From an uncultured Lachnospiraceae bacterium (GTDB taxonomy: Bacteria; Bacillota; Clostridia; Lachnospirales; Lachnospiraceae): a DNA stretch of 12,972 nucleotides. The notes beneath the pieces were generated by a model, which saw only the letters and a list, made by a program, of their open reading frames with translations, was not told where the DNA came from and ran no database searches. This document shows, piece after piece, positions 7,623 to 12,972 of this stretch. Position 1 is the first letter of the stretch, and every line of letters starts with the position of its first letter. A program made the position numbers and the translations under genes. The DNA lies in the NCBI GenBank assembly GCA_910587955.1, contig CAJUNN010000051.1, positions 1 to 12,972 of the forward strand, read 5' to 3'.

Positions 7623-9080
7623 ATGAAAACCTGGATTCGGAAACACAGGATAGAGCATCCTGTAAGGTTTACCCTTAAGAGCCTGCTGCTGTTTGCTTTG
7701 CTTTATCTCATTGTGGGAGCTACGGCTCCCTTTTTCTCGTACCCGGAAGTGACAGAAAGCACGGTTTCCGATTTTGATTTGTCTGAGTTCCGGCAGGGAA
7801 CGCCGGGCTGCGACCGGGCCGGGATAATAGAAACCAATGAGGGAGCCTGGGAGGAGCGTATGCGCCTTTTAAGCAGGGCAGAGGAACGGATTGTGCTGGC
7901 TACCTTTGATATGCGGCCCGGGGAGAGTACGAAGGATATTCTGGCCGTTCTTTTAAACCGGGCGGATGCAGGAGTGCAGGTTAAGATTCTGGTAGACGGG
8001 CTAAGCGGGCTCCTCCGCATGGAGGGAAAGGAAATGTTTTATGCGCTGTCTTCCCATCCCAATGTGGAAATCCGTCTTTATAACAAGCCGAATCTTTTAA
8101 CTCCCTGGAAGCTTCAGGGAAGAATGCACGACAAATATGTGATAGTAGATGAGGAAGCCTATCTTCTCGGAGGGCGTAATACTTTTGATTACTTCATCGG
8201 AACCTACACGGACAAAAATGTAAGCCTGGACCGGGAAGTCCTGGTGTATAACACACAGCCGGGAAATCTTTCCAGCTCCCTGTATGAGCTGGAAGCTTAT
8301 TTTAAGGGGGTCTGGAATCAGAAGGAGTGCAGGCCTTTTCATGAAGATGAAAGGCTGGCGGAAACAGAAAAAGTAAGGGAGCAGCGGGCTATGCTGGAAG
8401 AACGGTTCCGAAGCCTCCTGGGCTCTCATCCCCATTTATTTGACGAAAGCTGGGATTATGGAGCCCATACCTATGAGACCGGGGCCGTCCGCCTTTTGTC
8501 CAATCCCACCGCCATCTACAGCAAGGAGCCTGTGCTGTTCTACCAGATGACCCGGCTGATGGAAGAAGCCAGGGAGCGGGTGGTGATCCAATCTCCCTAT
8601 GTGGTCTGCAACGATTATATGTACGGCCGGCTCCGGGAATTGAAGGAGAAGGTACCGGATACCCGGCTGATTTTGAATGCCGTGGAAAATGGGGACAATT
8701 TCGTGGCTTCCAGCGATTACCTCCGCCACAAAGAGGAGATTTGGGACACGGGAATTACCCTCTATGAGTATGACGGCGGAATTTCAAACCACGGAAAGAG
8801 TATCCTTATTGACGATGATTTGTCCCTGATCGGTTCTTACAACCTGGATCTCAGGAGTTCGTATCTGGATACGGAGCTGATGCTGGTTATTGAAAGCAAA
8901 GAGCTGAACCGGGAATTGGAAGGATATATGATGGCCATGGAGGCGGATTCCAGAAAGGTCCTGGACGGGAAGAATTACGAAATCCCGGCCCATCTTACGC
9001 CGGCAAAAGCTCCGCTGTGGAAGCGGGCGGCCTGGAAGATTTTCGGTTTTGTGATCCAGCCCTTCCGGGGGCTCATCTGA
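7623..9080 (+). CDS. Membrane-anchored phospholipase D-superfamily protein (cardiolipin-synthase-like)
   Basis: This 485-residue enzyme has two HKD motifs of the phospholipase D superfamily: H169-D-K171-(x4)-D176, continuing to GGRN, and H390-G-K392-(x4)-D397, continuing to GSYN. The two motifs together form one active site with a phosphohistidine intermediate. A single N-terminal helix (about 19-37) anchors the protein to the membrane. Length and motif layout fit bacterial cardiolipin synthases and related transphosphatidylases, although many of those have two N-terminal helices; a nuclease or phospholipase role cannot be excluded. ATG 7623 is chosen because GAGGAGAGG lies just upstream at good spacing. 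A longer open frame from the TTG at 7563 would start on the -35 box of the promoter, so it is rejected. The enzyme lies beside a transporter cassette that may respond to envelope stress, so membrane lipid remodelling is a reasonable but unproven link. Confidence 0.9.
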   Translation: MKTWIRKHRIEHPVRFTLKSLLLFALLYLIVGATAPFFSYPEVTESTVSDFDLSEFRQGTPGCDRAGIIETNEGAWEERMRLLSRAEERIVLATFDMRPGESTKDILAVLLNRADAGVQVKILVDGLSGLLRMEGKEMFYALSSHPNVEIRLYNKPNLLTPWKLQGRMHDKYVIVDEEAYLLGGRNTFDYFIGTYTDKNVSLDREVLVYNTQPGNLSSSLYELEAYFKGVWNQKECRPFHEDERLAETEKVREQRAMLEERFRSLLGSHPHLFDESWDYGAHTYETGAVRLLSNPTAIYSKEPVLFYQMTRLMEEARERVVIQSPYVVCNDYMYGRLRELKEKVPDTRLILNAVENGDNFVASSDYLRHKEEIWDTGITLYEYDGGISNHGKSILIDDDLSLIGSYNLDLRSSYLDTELMLVIESKELNRELEGYMMAMEADSRKVLDGKNYEIPAHLTPAKAPLWKRAAWKIFGFVIQPFRGLI

Positions 9081-9116
9081 CAAAACAGAGGCGCCGGGCA
9101 AAATTTGTGCCGAACA

Positions 9117-9145
9117 TTTACAAAATCCTGAAAAAATGCTATACT
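9117..9145 (+). promoter_or_regulatory. Strong sigma-A promoter (extended -10) for the spoIIIE operon
   Basis: TTTACA (9117-9122; 5 of 6) is separated by 17 bases from TATACT (9140-9145; 5 of 6). TG at 9137-9138 gives an extended -10 element. Transcription would begin near 9152, about 30 bases before the start codon at 9182. It is the best core promoter in the window and suggests steady expression of the DNA translocase gene and the gene after it. Confidence 0.75.
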
Positions 9146-9181
9146 AATTATAATTGCGTAAATGGGAGGGACGAAACAGCA

Positions 9182-11788
9182 ATGGCATCCAACACATCCG
9201 GCAGACGCCGGACAGGCACACGAAAGAAGACATCCTCCGCCTCCAGGCGGACGGCCGGGAAAAAACAAGCGGACAACGCATTTATCCGGGACGAGATACA
9301 GGTTCTGCTTCTCTTTGCCTTCTCGGTGCTGCTTTTGATCAGCAATTTCGGATTCGGCGGGGCTGCGGGCGGCTTCGTAAGCGGCGTCATGTTCGGCCTG
9401 TTTGGGATTTTTGCATACATACTGCCTGTGGGCATGTTCCTGGTTGCGGCGTTTTCCATTTCCAACCGGGAGAACACCATCGCACTGGTAAAAGGGACGG
9501 CTATGGTTGCAGCCGGTTTTCTGCTCTGCGGCATCCTGCAGATGTTTGGCGGGGAAAGAGGCGGAGAGGAGACGGCTGCGGCTTTTTATGCTTTTTCGGC
9601 GGAACACAAGACCGGCGGAGGATTTTTCGGAGGAATGCTCTGCAAAATCTTGAAAGGAGCCTTCGGGACTGCCGGGGCATGGATCGTACTTCTGGCTCTT
9701 CTGATCATCTGTGTGGTCGTGATCACGGAGCGCTCCTTTATCAGCGGAGTCAAAACCGGCGGGAAAAAAGTATACAATACAGCCAGGGAGGATGCCAGAC
9801 GCCACCGCCTGCTTGCAGAAGAGCGCCGCGCCGCCCGGCAGAAAGCCCTGGAAGCGCGGGAGGCCGGACAGGAAGAACAGGAGAAGAAGAGCCGTATCGA
9901 GCGCAAAGTCTCCGGGGTGGCCCTGGAAGAAACCACCATGCGCAAAGACGCTTACACGGATGAAATGCGGGAGATCACTTTTTCGTCAGAACCCGACCTG
10001 AAGGATCTGGATGAAATGTTTGAAATTCCCGTTCACAGGCAGCGTCCGGAGGAAACCTGCCTGCCCGAAGAAGAACCGGCTCCCCTTTTTGTAAAAGAGC
10101 CGGAACCGGATGCAGGTCCGCAGGAAGAGATTTCCTTGGAGAACTTCTCCTTGGAAGAACCGGAAGCTGCGCCGCCGGCTCCGGCGGTAAAACTGCAGAT
10201 GCAAAAGCCGGAGCTGTCAGCTCCCAGGCGGCCGGAACCAGTACGGGAAAGCGTTTCCCGGGAACCTGTCCGGGAGCAGTCCTTCCCGGCAGCCCAGGAA
10301 GCCCGGTCCCGTACCTATACGCCTCCGCCCATCAGCCTTTTGAAGCAGGTGAAGAATACAGCAGGAAAAGATGTAGATCGGAAACTTCAGGAAACAGCCA
10401 TGCACCTGCAGCAGATCTTAAGGGATTTCGGCGTCAGCGTTACCGTAACGGACGTAAGCAGGGGACCGTCTGTGACCCGCTACGAGATCCAGCCGGATCA
10501 AGGGGTAAAGGTCAGCAAGATTGTGGGCCTGGCAGATGATATCAAGCTGAACCTGGCAGTGGCGGATATCCGGATCGAAGCACCTATTCCCGGGAAAGCG
10601 GCGGTGGGAATCGAGGTTCCCAATGCGGAAAATTCCATTGTCTCTTTCCGGGAACTTATTTCCTCCCAAGAATTTAAAAGCCATAAATCCAATATTGCTT
10701 TTGCAGTGGGAAAAGATATCGCCGGGAAAACCATGGTGACGGATATTGCCAAAATGCCTCACCTTCTCATTGCAGGCGCTACGGGGTCGGGAAAATCCGT
10801 CTGTATCAATACGCTGATTATGAGCATTCTCTACAAAGCGGATCCGGAAGACGTAAAACTGATTATGGTAGACCCCAAGGTAGTAGAGCTGAGTGTCTAC
10901 AACGGCATTCCCCATCTTCTCATTCCCGTGGTAACGGATCCCAAGAAGGCTTCAGGGGCTTTAAACTGGGCCGTTGCGGAGATGACAAAGCGCTACAAAT
11001 TGTTTGCGGATTACAACGTCCGCAATCTCCAGGGCTACAATGAGAAAATACGGGGCATCGAAGAGATTGACGACGAGAATAAGCCTCAGAAAATGCCCCA
11101 AATTGTCATTGTGGTGGACGAGCTGGCAGATTTGATGATGGTAGCGCCCGGAGAGGTGGAGGACGCCATCTGCCGTCTGGCACAGCTTGCCCGGGCCGCC
11201 GGCATCCATCTTATCATTGCCACCCAGCGCCCGTCGGTAAACGTAATTACCGGCCTTATCAAGGCCAACATGCCGTCCCGGATTGCCTTTGCGGTATCCT
11301 CCGGGGTAGATTCCCGGACCATTCTTGATATGAACGGGGCGGAAAAGCTTCTGGGAAAGGGAGATATGCTGTTTTATCCTTACGGCTACCCCAAGCCCGT
11401 CCGGGTACAGGGCGCCTTTGTTTCCGATGAGGAAGTAGGCGCTGTGGTAGACTTTTTAAAAGAGAACCATGCGGAAACTGCCTATAACAGCCAGGTGGAG
11501 GAGGAAATCAACACACTTCCGTCTGCCTCCGGCATGGATACAAGCGCCCAGGGAGACGGCCCGGAACGGGACGCCCTCTTTGTGGAAGCAGGGAAATTTA
11601 TCATTGAAAAAGATAAGGCTTCCATCGGAATGCTCCAGCGCTGGTTTAAGGTAGGCTTTAACCGGGCTGCCCGTATTATGGATCAGCTGGCGGAAGCCGG
11701 CGTGGTAGGGGAGGAAGCGGGAACGAAACCCCGCGAGATCCTGATGACCCAGGAAGAGTTTGACCACTATGTAGAGGAGTATCTTTAA
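9182..11788 (+). CDS. spoIIIE: DNA translocase FtsK/SpoIIIE
   Basis: This hexameric motor pumps double-stranded DNA through a closing septum, clearing chromosome arms at division and, in spore formers, filling the forespore. From ATG 9182 it has 868 residues. A basic N-terminus (1-38) is followed by four membrane helices (about 40-58, 67-92, 104-121 and 162-182). A variable charged, Pro/Glu-rich linker runs from about 185 to 380, then the alpha domain. The RecA-like motor has Walker A GATGSGKS (532-539, K538) and Walker B VIVVDELADLMM (D646, E647). The C-terminal gamma winged helix (about 797-860; ASIGMLQRWFKVGFNRAARI) reads KOPS/SRS-type orienting sequences. Four helices and about 800-870 residues are normal for the family. 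GGGAGGG (9164-9170) lies 11 bases upstream of the ATG; the open frame back to 9017 covers the promoter and the previous gene's end, so it is not used. FtsK and SpoIIIE cannot be told apart from sequence alone. Confidence 0.96.
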   Translation: MASNTSGRRRTGTRKKTSSASRRTAGKKQADNAFIRDEIQVLLLFAFSVLLLISNFGFGGAAGGFVSGVMFGLFGIFAYILPVGMFLVAAFSISNRENTIALVKGTAMVAAGFLLCGILQMFGGERGGEETAAAFYAFSAEHKTGGGFFGGMLCKILKGAFGTAGAWIVLLALLIICVVVITERSFISGVKTGGKKVYNTAREDARRHRLLAEERRAARQKALEAREAGQEEQEKKSRIERKVSGVALEETTMRKDAYTDEMREITFSSEPDLKDLDEMFEIPVHRQRPEETCLPEEEPAPLFVKEPEPDAGPQEEISLENFSLEEPEAAPPAPAVKLQMQKPELSAPRRPEPVRESVSREPVREQSFPAAQEARSRTYTPPPISLLKQVKNTAGKDVDRKLQETAMHLQQILRDFGVSVTVTDVSRGPSVTRYEIQPDQGVKVSKIVGLADDIKLNLAVADIRIEAPIPGKAAVGIEVPNAENSIVSFRELISSQEFKSHKSNIAFAVGKDIAGKTMVTDIAKMPHLLIAGATGSGKSVCINTLIMSILYKADPEDVKLIMVDPKVVELSVYNGIPHLLIPVVTDPKKASGALNWAVAEMTKRYKLFADYNVRNLQGYNEKIRGIEEIDDENKPQKMPQIVIVVDELADLMMVAPGEVEDAICRLAQLARAAGIHLIIATQRPSVNVITGLIKANMPSRIAFAVSSGVDSRTILDMNGAEKLLGKGDMLFYPYGYPKPVRVQGAFVSDEEVGAVVDFLKENHAETAYNSQVEEEINTLPSASGMDTSAQGDGPERDALFVEAGKFIIEKDKASIGMLQRWFKVGFNRAARIMDQLAEAGVVGEEAGTKPREILMTQEEFDHYVEEYL

Positions 11789-11824
11789 GAAATACGCTTT
11801 TGATGTGAGAAAGAGGAAAGGTTT

Positions 11825-12733
11825 ATGCGCTGTCCGAACTGCAACACAGAGCTGGAACCCGGAAGCCTTTTCTGCCGCATCTGCGGCCGGGAAGTGCAGA
11901 TTGTTCCGGATTATGATCCGCTGGACGATCTGGTCGTCGGCGGACATGTTCCCAAGACCATGGAAGGAAATACGGAAAAATCACAAAGCCGGGAAAAGAA
12001 AGCAGAGCCGCCCCCGAAGGAATCCAAGCGGCAGTTCCGGGGGGCCCATAAAGGTTTTCTTATGCTATGCGGGATCCTGTTCTGTTTTTTGGTTTTTATG
12101 GCCTCCTATTTTTCCATTATCCGGGAGAACAGTTATTCCTACCAGCTAAAAAAAGGCATTTCTCTGACGGAAAAGGAAGCTTACGAAGAAGCGCTCCCCT
12201 ATCTGAAGCACGCCCGGGAGCTTCAGGAACACAACGCAGACTCCGATATCCGCCCCCTGCGGTATCTGGCCAGGGCCTATGCAGGCATCGGGGCGGACGA
12301 ACTGGCTATAGATTGTATGAAAAACGCCATCCACCTGGAGGATACCATCCGGGGGGACGGCATTGTACTGGAAGAGCTTTACCTGGAGATGATGGAAATT
12401 CTAAACGAAACCGGCCAGACCGGCCAGATTGAATCTGTCATCAAAAACTGCCCCCACGAGGGGCTCCGGCAGGAGCTTTCACTCTACCGGGTGCAAAAGC
12501 CCACCTGCAGCCTCCCGGAAGGAACCTACGAACGGGCTATGAGCCTGGAGCTATTCGCAGAATACGGAGATATTTATTACACCCTGGACGGCACGGATCC
12601 CACGGCGGAAAGCACCCGCTACGAAAAGGCCATCCGCATAGCCTCGGAAGAAACCCTGCTCACTGCCGTAGCCATCAACGAAAAGGGCATGATCAGCGAA
12701 AAGCTGGTGCTGGTGTACAAGCTGAAACCCTAA
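11825..12733 (+). CDS. Zinc-ribbon membrane protein with TPR-like region and CHB_HEX_C-like domain
   Basis: The function of this 302-residue protein is not known to me. Its parts in order are a zinc ribbon with two Cys pairs (C3-x2-C6 and C17-x2-C20), a flexible Lys/Glu/Pro-rich linker (40-75), one membrane helix (about 77-99) and a helical region (about 105-215) with a TPR-like stretch (EEALPYLKHARELQE, then a second AIDCMKNAIHLED helix). A beta-rich C-terminal domain (about 228-300) contains YYTLDGTDPTAESTRY, typical of the chitobiase/hexosaminidase C-terminal (CHB_HEX_C) family. The ribbon would be inside the cell and the C-terminal part outside. ATG 11825 has AGAGG (11812-11816) 8 bases upstream. 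The gap to spoIIIE is 36 bases with no promoter or terminator seen, so the two are probably one operon. The stop codon at 12731-12733 lies just before the terminal repeat array, with no ordinary terminator between. Confidence 0.88.
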   Translation: MRCPNCNTELEPGSLFCRICGREVQIVPDYDPLDDLVVGGHVPKTMEGNTEKSQSREKKAEPPPKESKRQFRGAHKGFLMLCGILFCFLVFMASYFSIIRENSYSYQLKKGISLTEKEAYEEALPYLKHARELQEHNADSDIRPLRYLARAYAGIGADELAIDCMKNAIHLEDTIRGDGIVLEELYLEMMEILNETGQTGQIESVIKNCPHEGLRQELSLYRVQKPTCSLPEGTYERAMSLELFAEYGDIYYTLDGTDPTAESTRYEKAIRIASEETLLTAVAINEKGMISEKLVLVYKLKP

Positions 12734-12736
12734 AAA

Positions 12737-12829
12737 CCGCAGGAGCCCTGACAATGCCAGAAGGATTTACGGACGTAGTAAACGGCCGGAAATTCTTCTC
12801 AATAAGTGGTATTGGAAGGGCGGATGCGG
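12737..12829. repeat. Repeat unit 1, long interrupted hairpin
   Basis: Nested pairings, outermost to innermost, are: CCGCA (12737-12741) with TGCGG (12825-12829); GCCCT (12745-12749) with AGGGC (12817-12821); CAATGCC (12752-12758) with GGTATTG (12808-12814, one G-T); AGAAGGATTT (12759-12768) with AAATTCTTCT (12790-12799, one G-T); CGG (12770-12772) with CCG (12786-12788); CGT (12774-12776) with ACG (12782-12784); loop AGTAA. Interruptions are mostly small and symmetric: GGA opposite GGA, a tandem GA opposite GA, two single A-G mismatches, and one 3'-side bulge at 12800-12807. A short reading frame (12754-12852, 32 codons) sits inside, with AGGAG 8 bases upstream, but it is not kept in unit 2. 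Confidence 0.75.
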
Positions 12830-12837
12830 AACTAAAA

Positions 12838-12929
12838 CAGCAGAAGCCCTGAGAGCGCCAGCTCAAATTACGGACGCAGAATGCGAACGGAAATTGAGCT
12901 ACCAGGCGGCGCTGGAGGGGCGGATGCGG
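12838..12929. repeat. Repeat unit 2, same hairpin with compensating base changes
   Basis: The same nested arms form: CAGCA (12838-12842) with TGCGG (12925-12929, one mismatch); GCCCT (12846-12850) with GGGGC (12917-12921); AGCGCC (12854-12859) with GGCGCT (12908-12913); AGCTCAAATT (12860-12869) with AAATTGAGCT (12891-12900, one A-A mismatch); CGG (12871-12873) with ACG (12887-12889); CGC (12875-12877) with GCG (12883-12885). The GA/GA tandem (12851-12852 with 12915-12916) and the A-G mismatch at 12870/12890 are also kept. The 3'-side bulge (12901-12907) is one base shorter than in unit 1, which accounts for the 100 versus 101 bp period. Confidence 0.75.
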
Positions 12930-12937
12930 AACTAAAA

Positions 12938-12972
12938 CAGCAGAAGCCCTGAGAGCGCCAGCTCAAATTACG
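12938..12972. repeat. Repeat unit 3, 5' half only (cut by window end)
   Basis: This is the left half of a third unit, identical to unit 2 as far as it goes. It ends inside the inner stem (CG at 12971-12972). If the pattern holds, the right arm AAATTGAGCT should lie about 20 bases beyond the window. Confidence 0.75.

Larger units (their letters stand above)
12737..12972. repeat. Tandem ~100-bp structured repeat array (two full units, one cut by the window end)
   Basis: Three head-to-tail units follow the zinc-ribbon gene at periods of 101 and then 100 bp. Landmarks such as AGCCCTG recur at 12744, 12845 and 12945, and GGGCGGATGCGG at 12818 and 12918. Positions 12818-12872 and 12918-12972 are identical over 55 bases; unit 1 is a more diverged copy. 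Each complete unit can fold end to end into one long hairpin (see the unit entries). No long ORF, T-run or integron-type core sites are seen. The array continues beyond the window. Confidence 0.85.

Noticed and set aside
9017..9181. Extended start of SpoIIIE at ATG 9017
   Set aside because: The extension lies within the previous gene's end and the strong promoter at 9117-9145; family proteins begin near the basic N-terminus at 9182.
8975..9805. 276-aa minus-strand ORF across the PLD/spoIIIE boundary
   Set aside because: It is antisense to two clear genes and crosses the promoter between them; its composition looks like translated antisense sequence.
12737..12829. Intrinsic terminator of the spoIIIE operon
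   Set aside because: The hairpin is long and much interrupted, and no T-run follows it.
12737..12929. Integron attC sites
   Set aside because: Long imperfect palindromes recall attC, but the GTTRRRY/RYYYAAC core sites are absent at the ends and there are no cassette genes or integrase.
12818..12972. CRISPR array
   Set aside because: The repeated block is 55 bases with a period of 100, and the intervening sequence is part of the same conserved palindrome, not a unique spacer. No cas gene is present.

Overview
The window looks like a chromosomal stretch from a Bacillota (Clostridia) bacterium, most likely a Lachnospiraceae relative. The reasons are GGAGG-type ribosome binding sites before most genes, good sigma-A promoters, a SpoIIIE/FtsK translocase, an 'HQTKTP' histidine kinase and roughly even base composition. 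Almost everything is coded on the + strand; the minus-strand ORFs are shadows. No rRNA, tRNA, CRISPR or transposase gene was seen.

Layout. (1) Positions 92-2349 hold a chemoreceptor (MCP) gene that lacks its usual 5' end, translationally coupled by an ATGA overlap to a small FMN-binding lipoprotein. (2) Positions 2415-7531 hold a complete signalling and transport cassette: OmpR-type response regulator, short one-helix histidine kinase, ABC ATPase and a large FtsX/MacB-fold permease with two extracellular domains. Similar 11-bp-spaced direct repeats (TTnAGAAA) lie before the regulator and before the ATPase, so they are candidate operators for the regulator. The cassette resembles the peptide-antibiotic sensing and resistance modules common in Bacillota. 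(3) Positions 7563-9080 hold a promoter and a membrane-anchored phospholipase D/cardiolipin-synthase-like enzyme with two HKD motifs. (4) Positions 9117-12733 hold a strong sigma-A promoter, a full-length SpoIIIE/FtsK DNA translocase, and a zinc-ribbon/TM/TPR-like protein of unknown function in the same apparent operon. (5) Positions 12737-12972 hold tandem ~100-bp units, running off the window end.

The most notable signal is this terminal array. Each complete unit can fold over its whole length into one long, interrupted hairpin of about 93 bases. Units 1 and 2 differ in sequence at several stem positions, yet pairing is kept there by double compensatory changes (six by hand count). The period (100-101 bp) is not a multiple of three. 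This argues for selection on a folded nucleic acid rather than on a peptide. I do not recognise the element as a named family. All folding was done by eye, with no folding program or database search.
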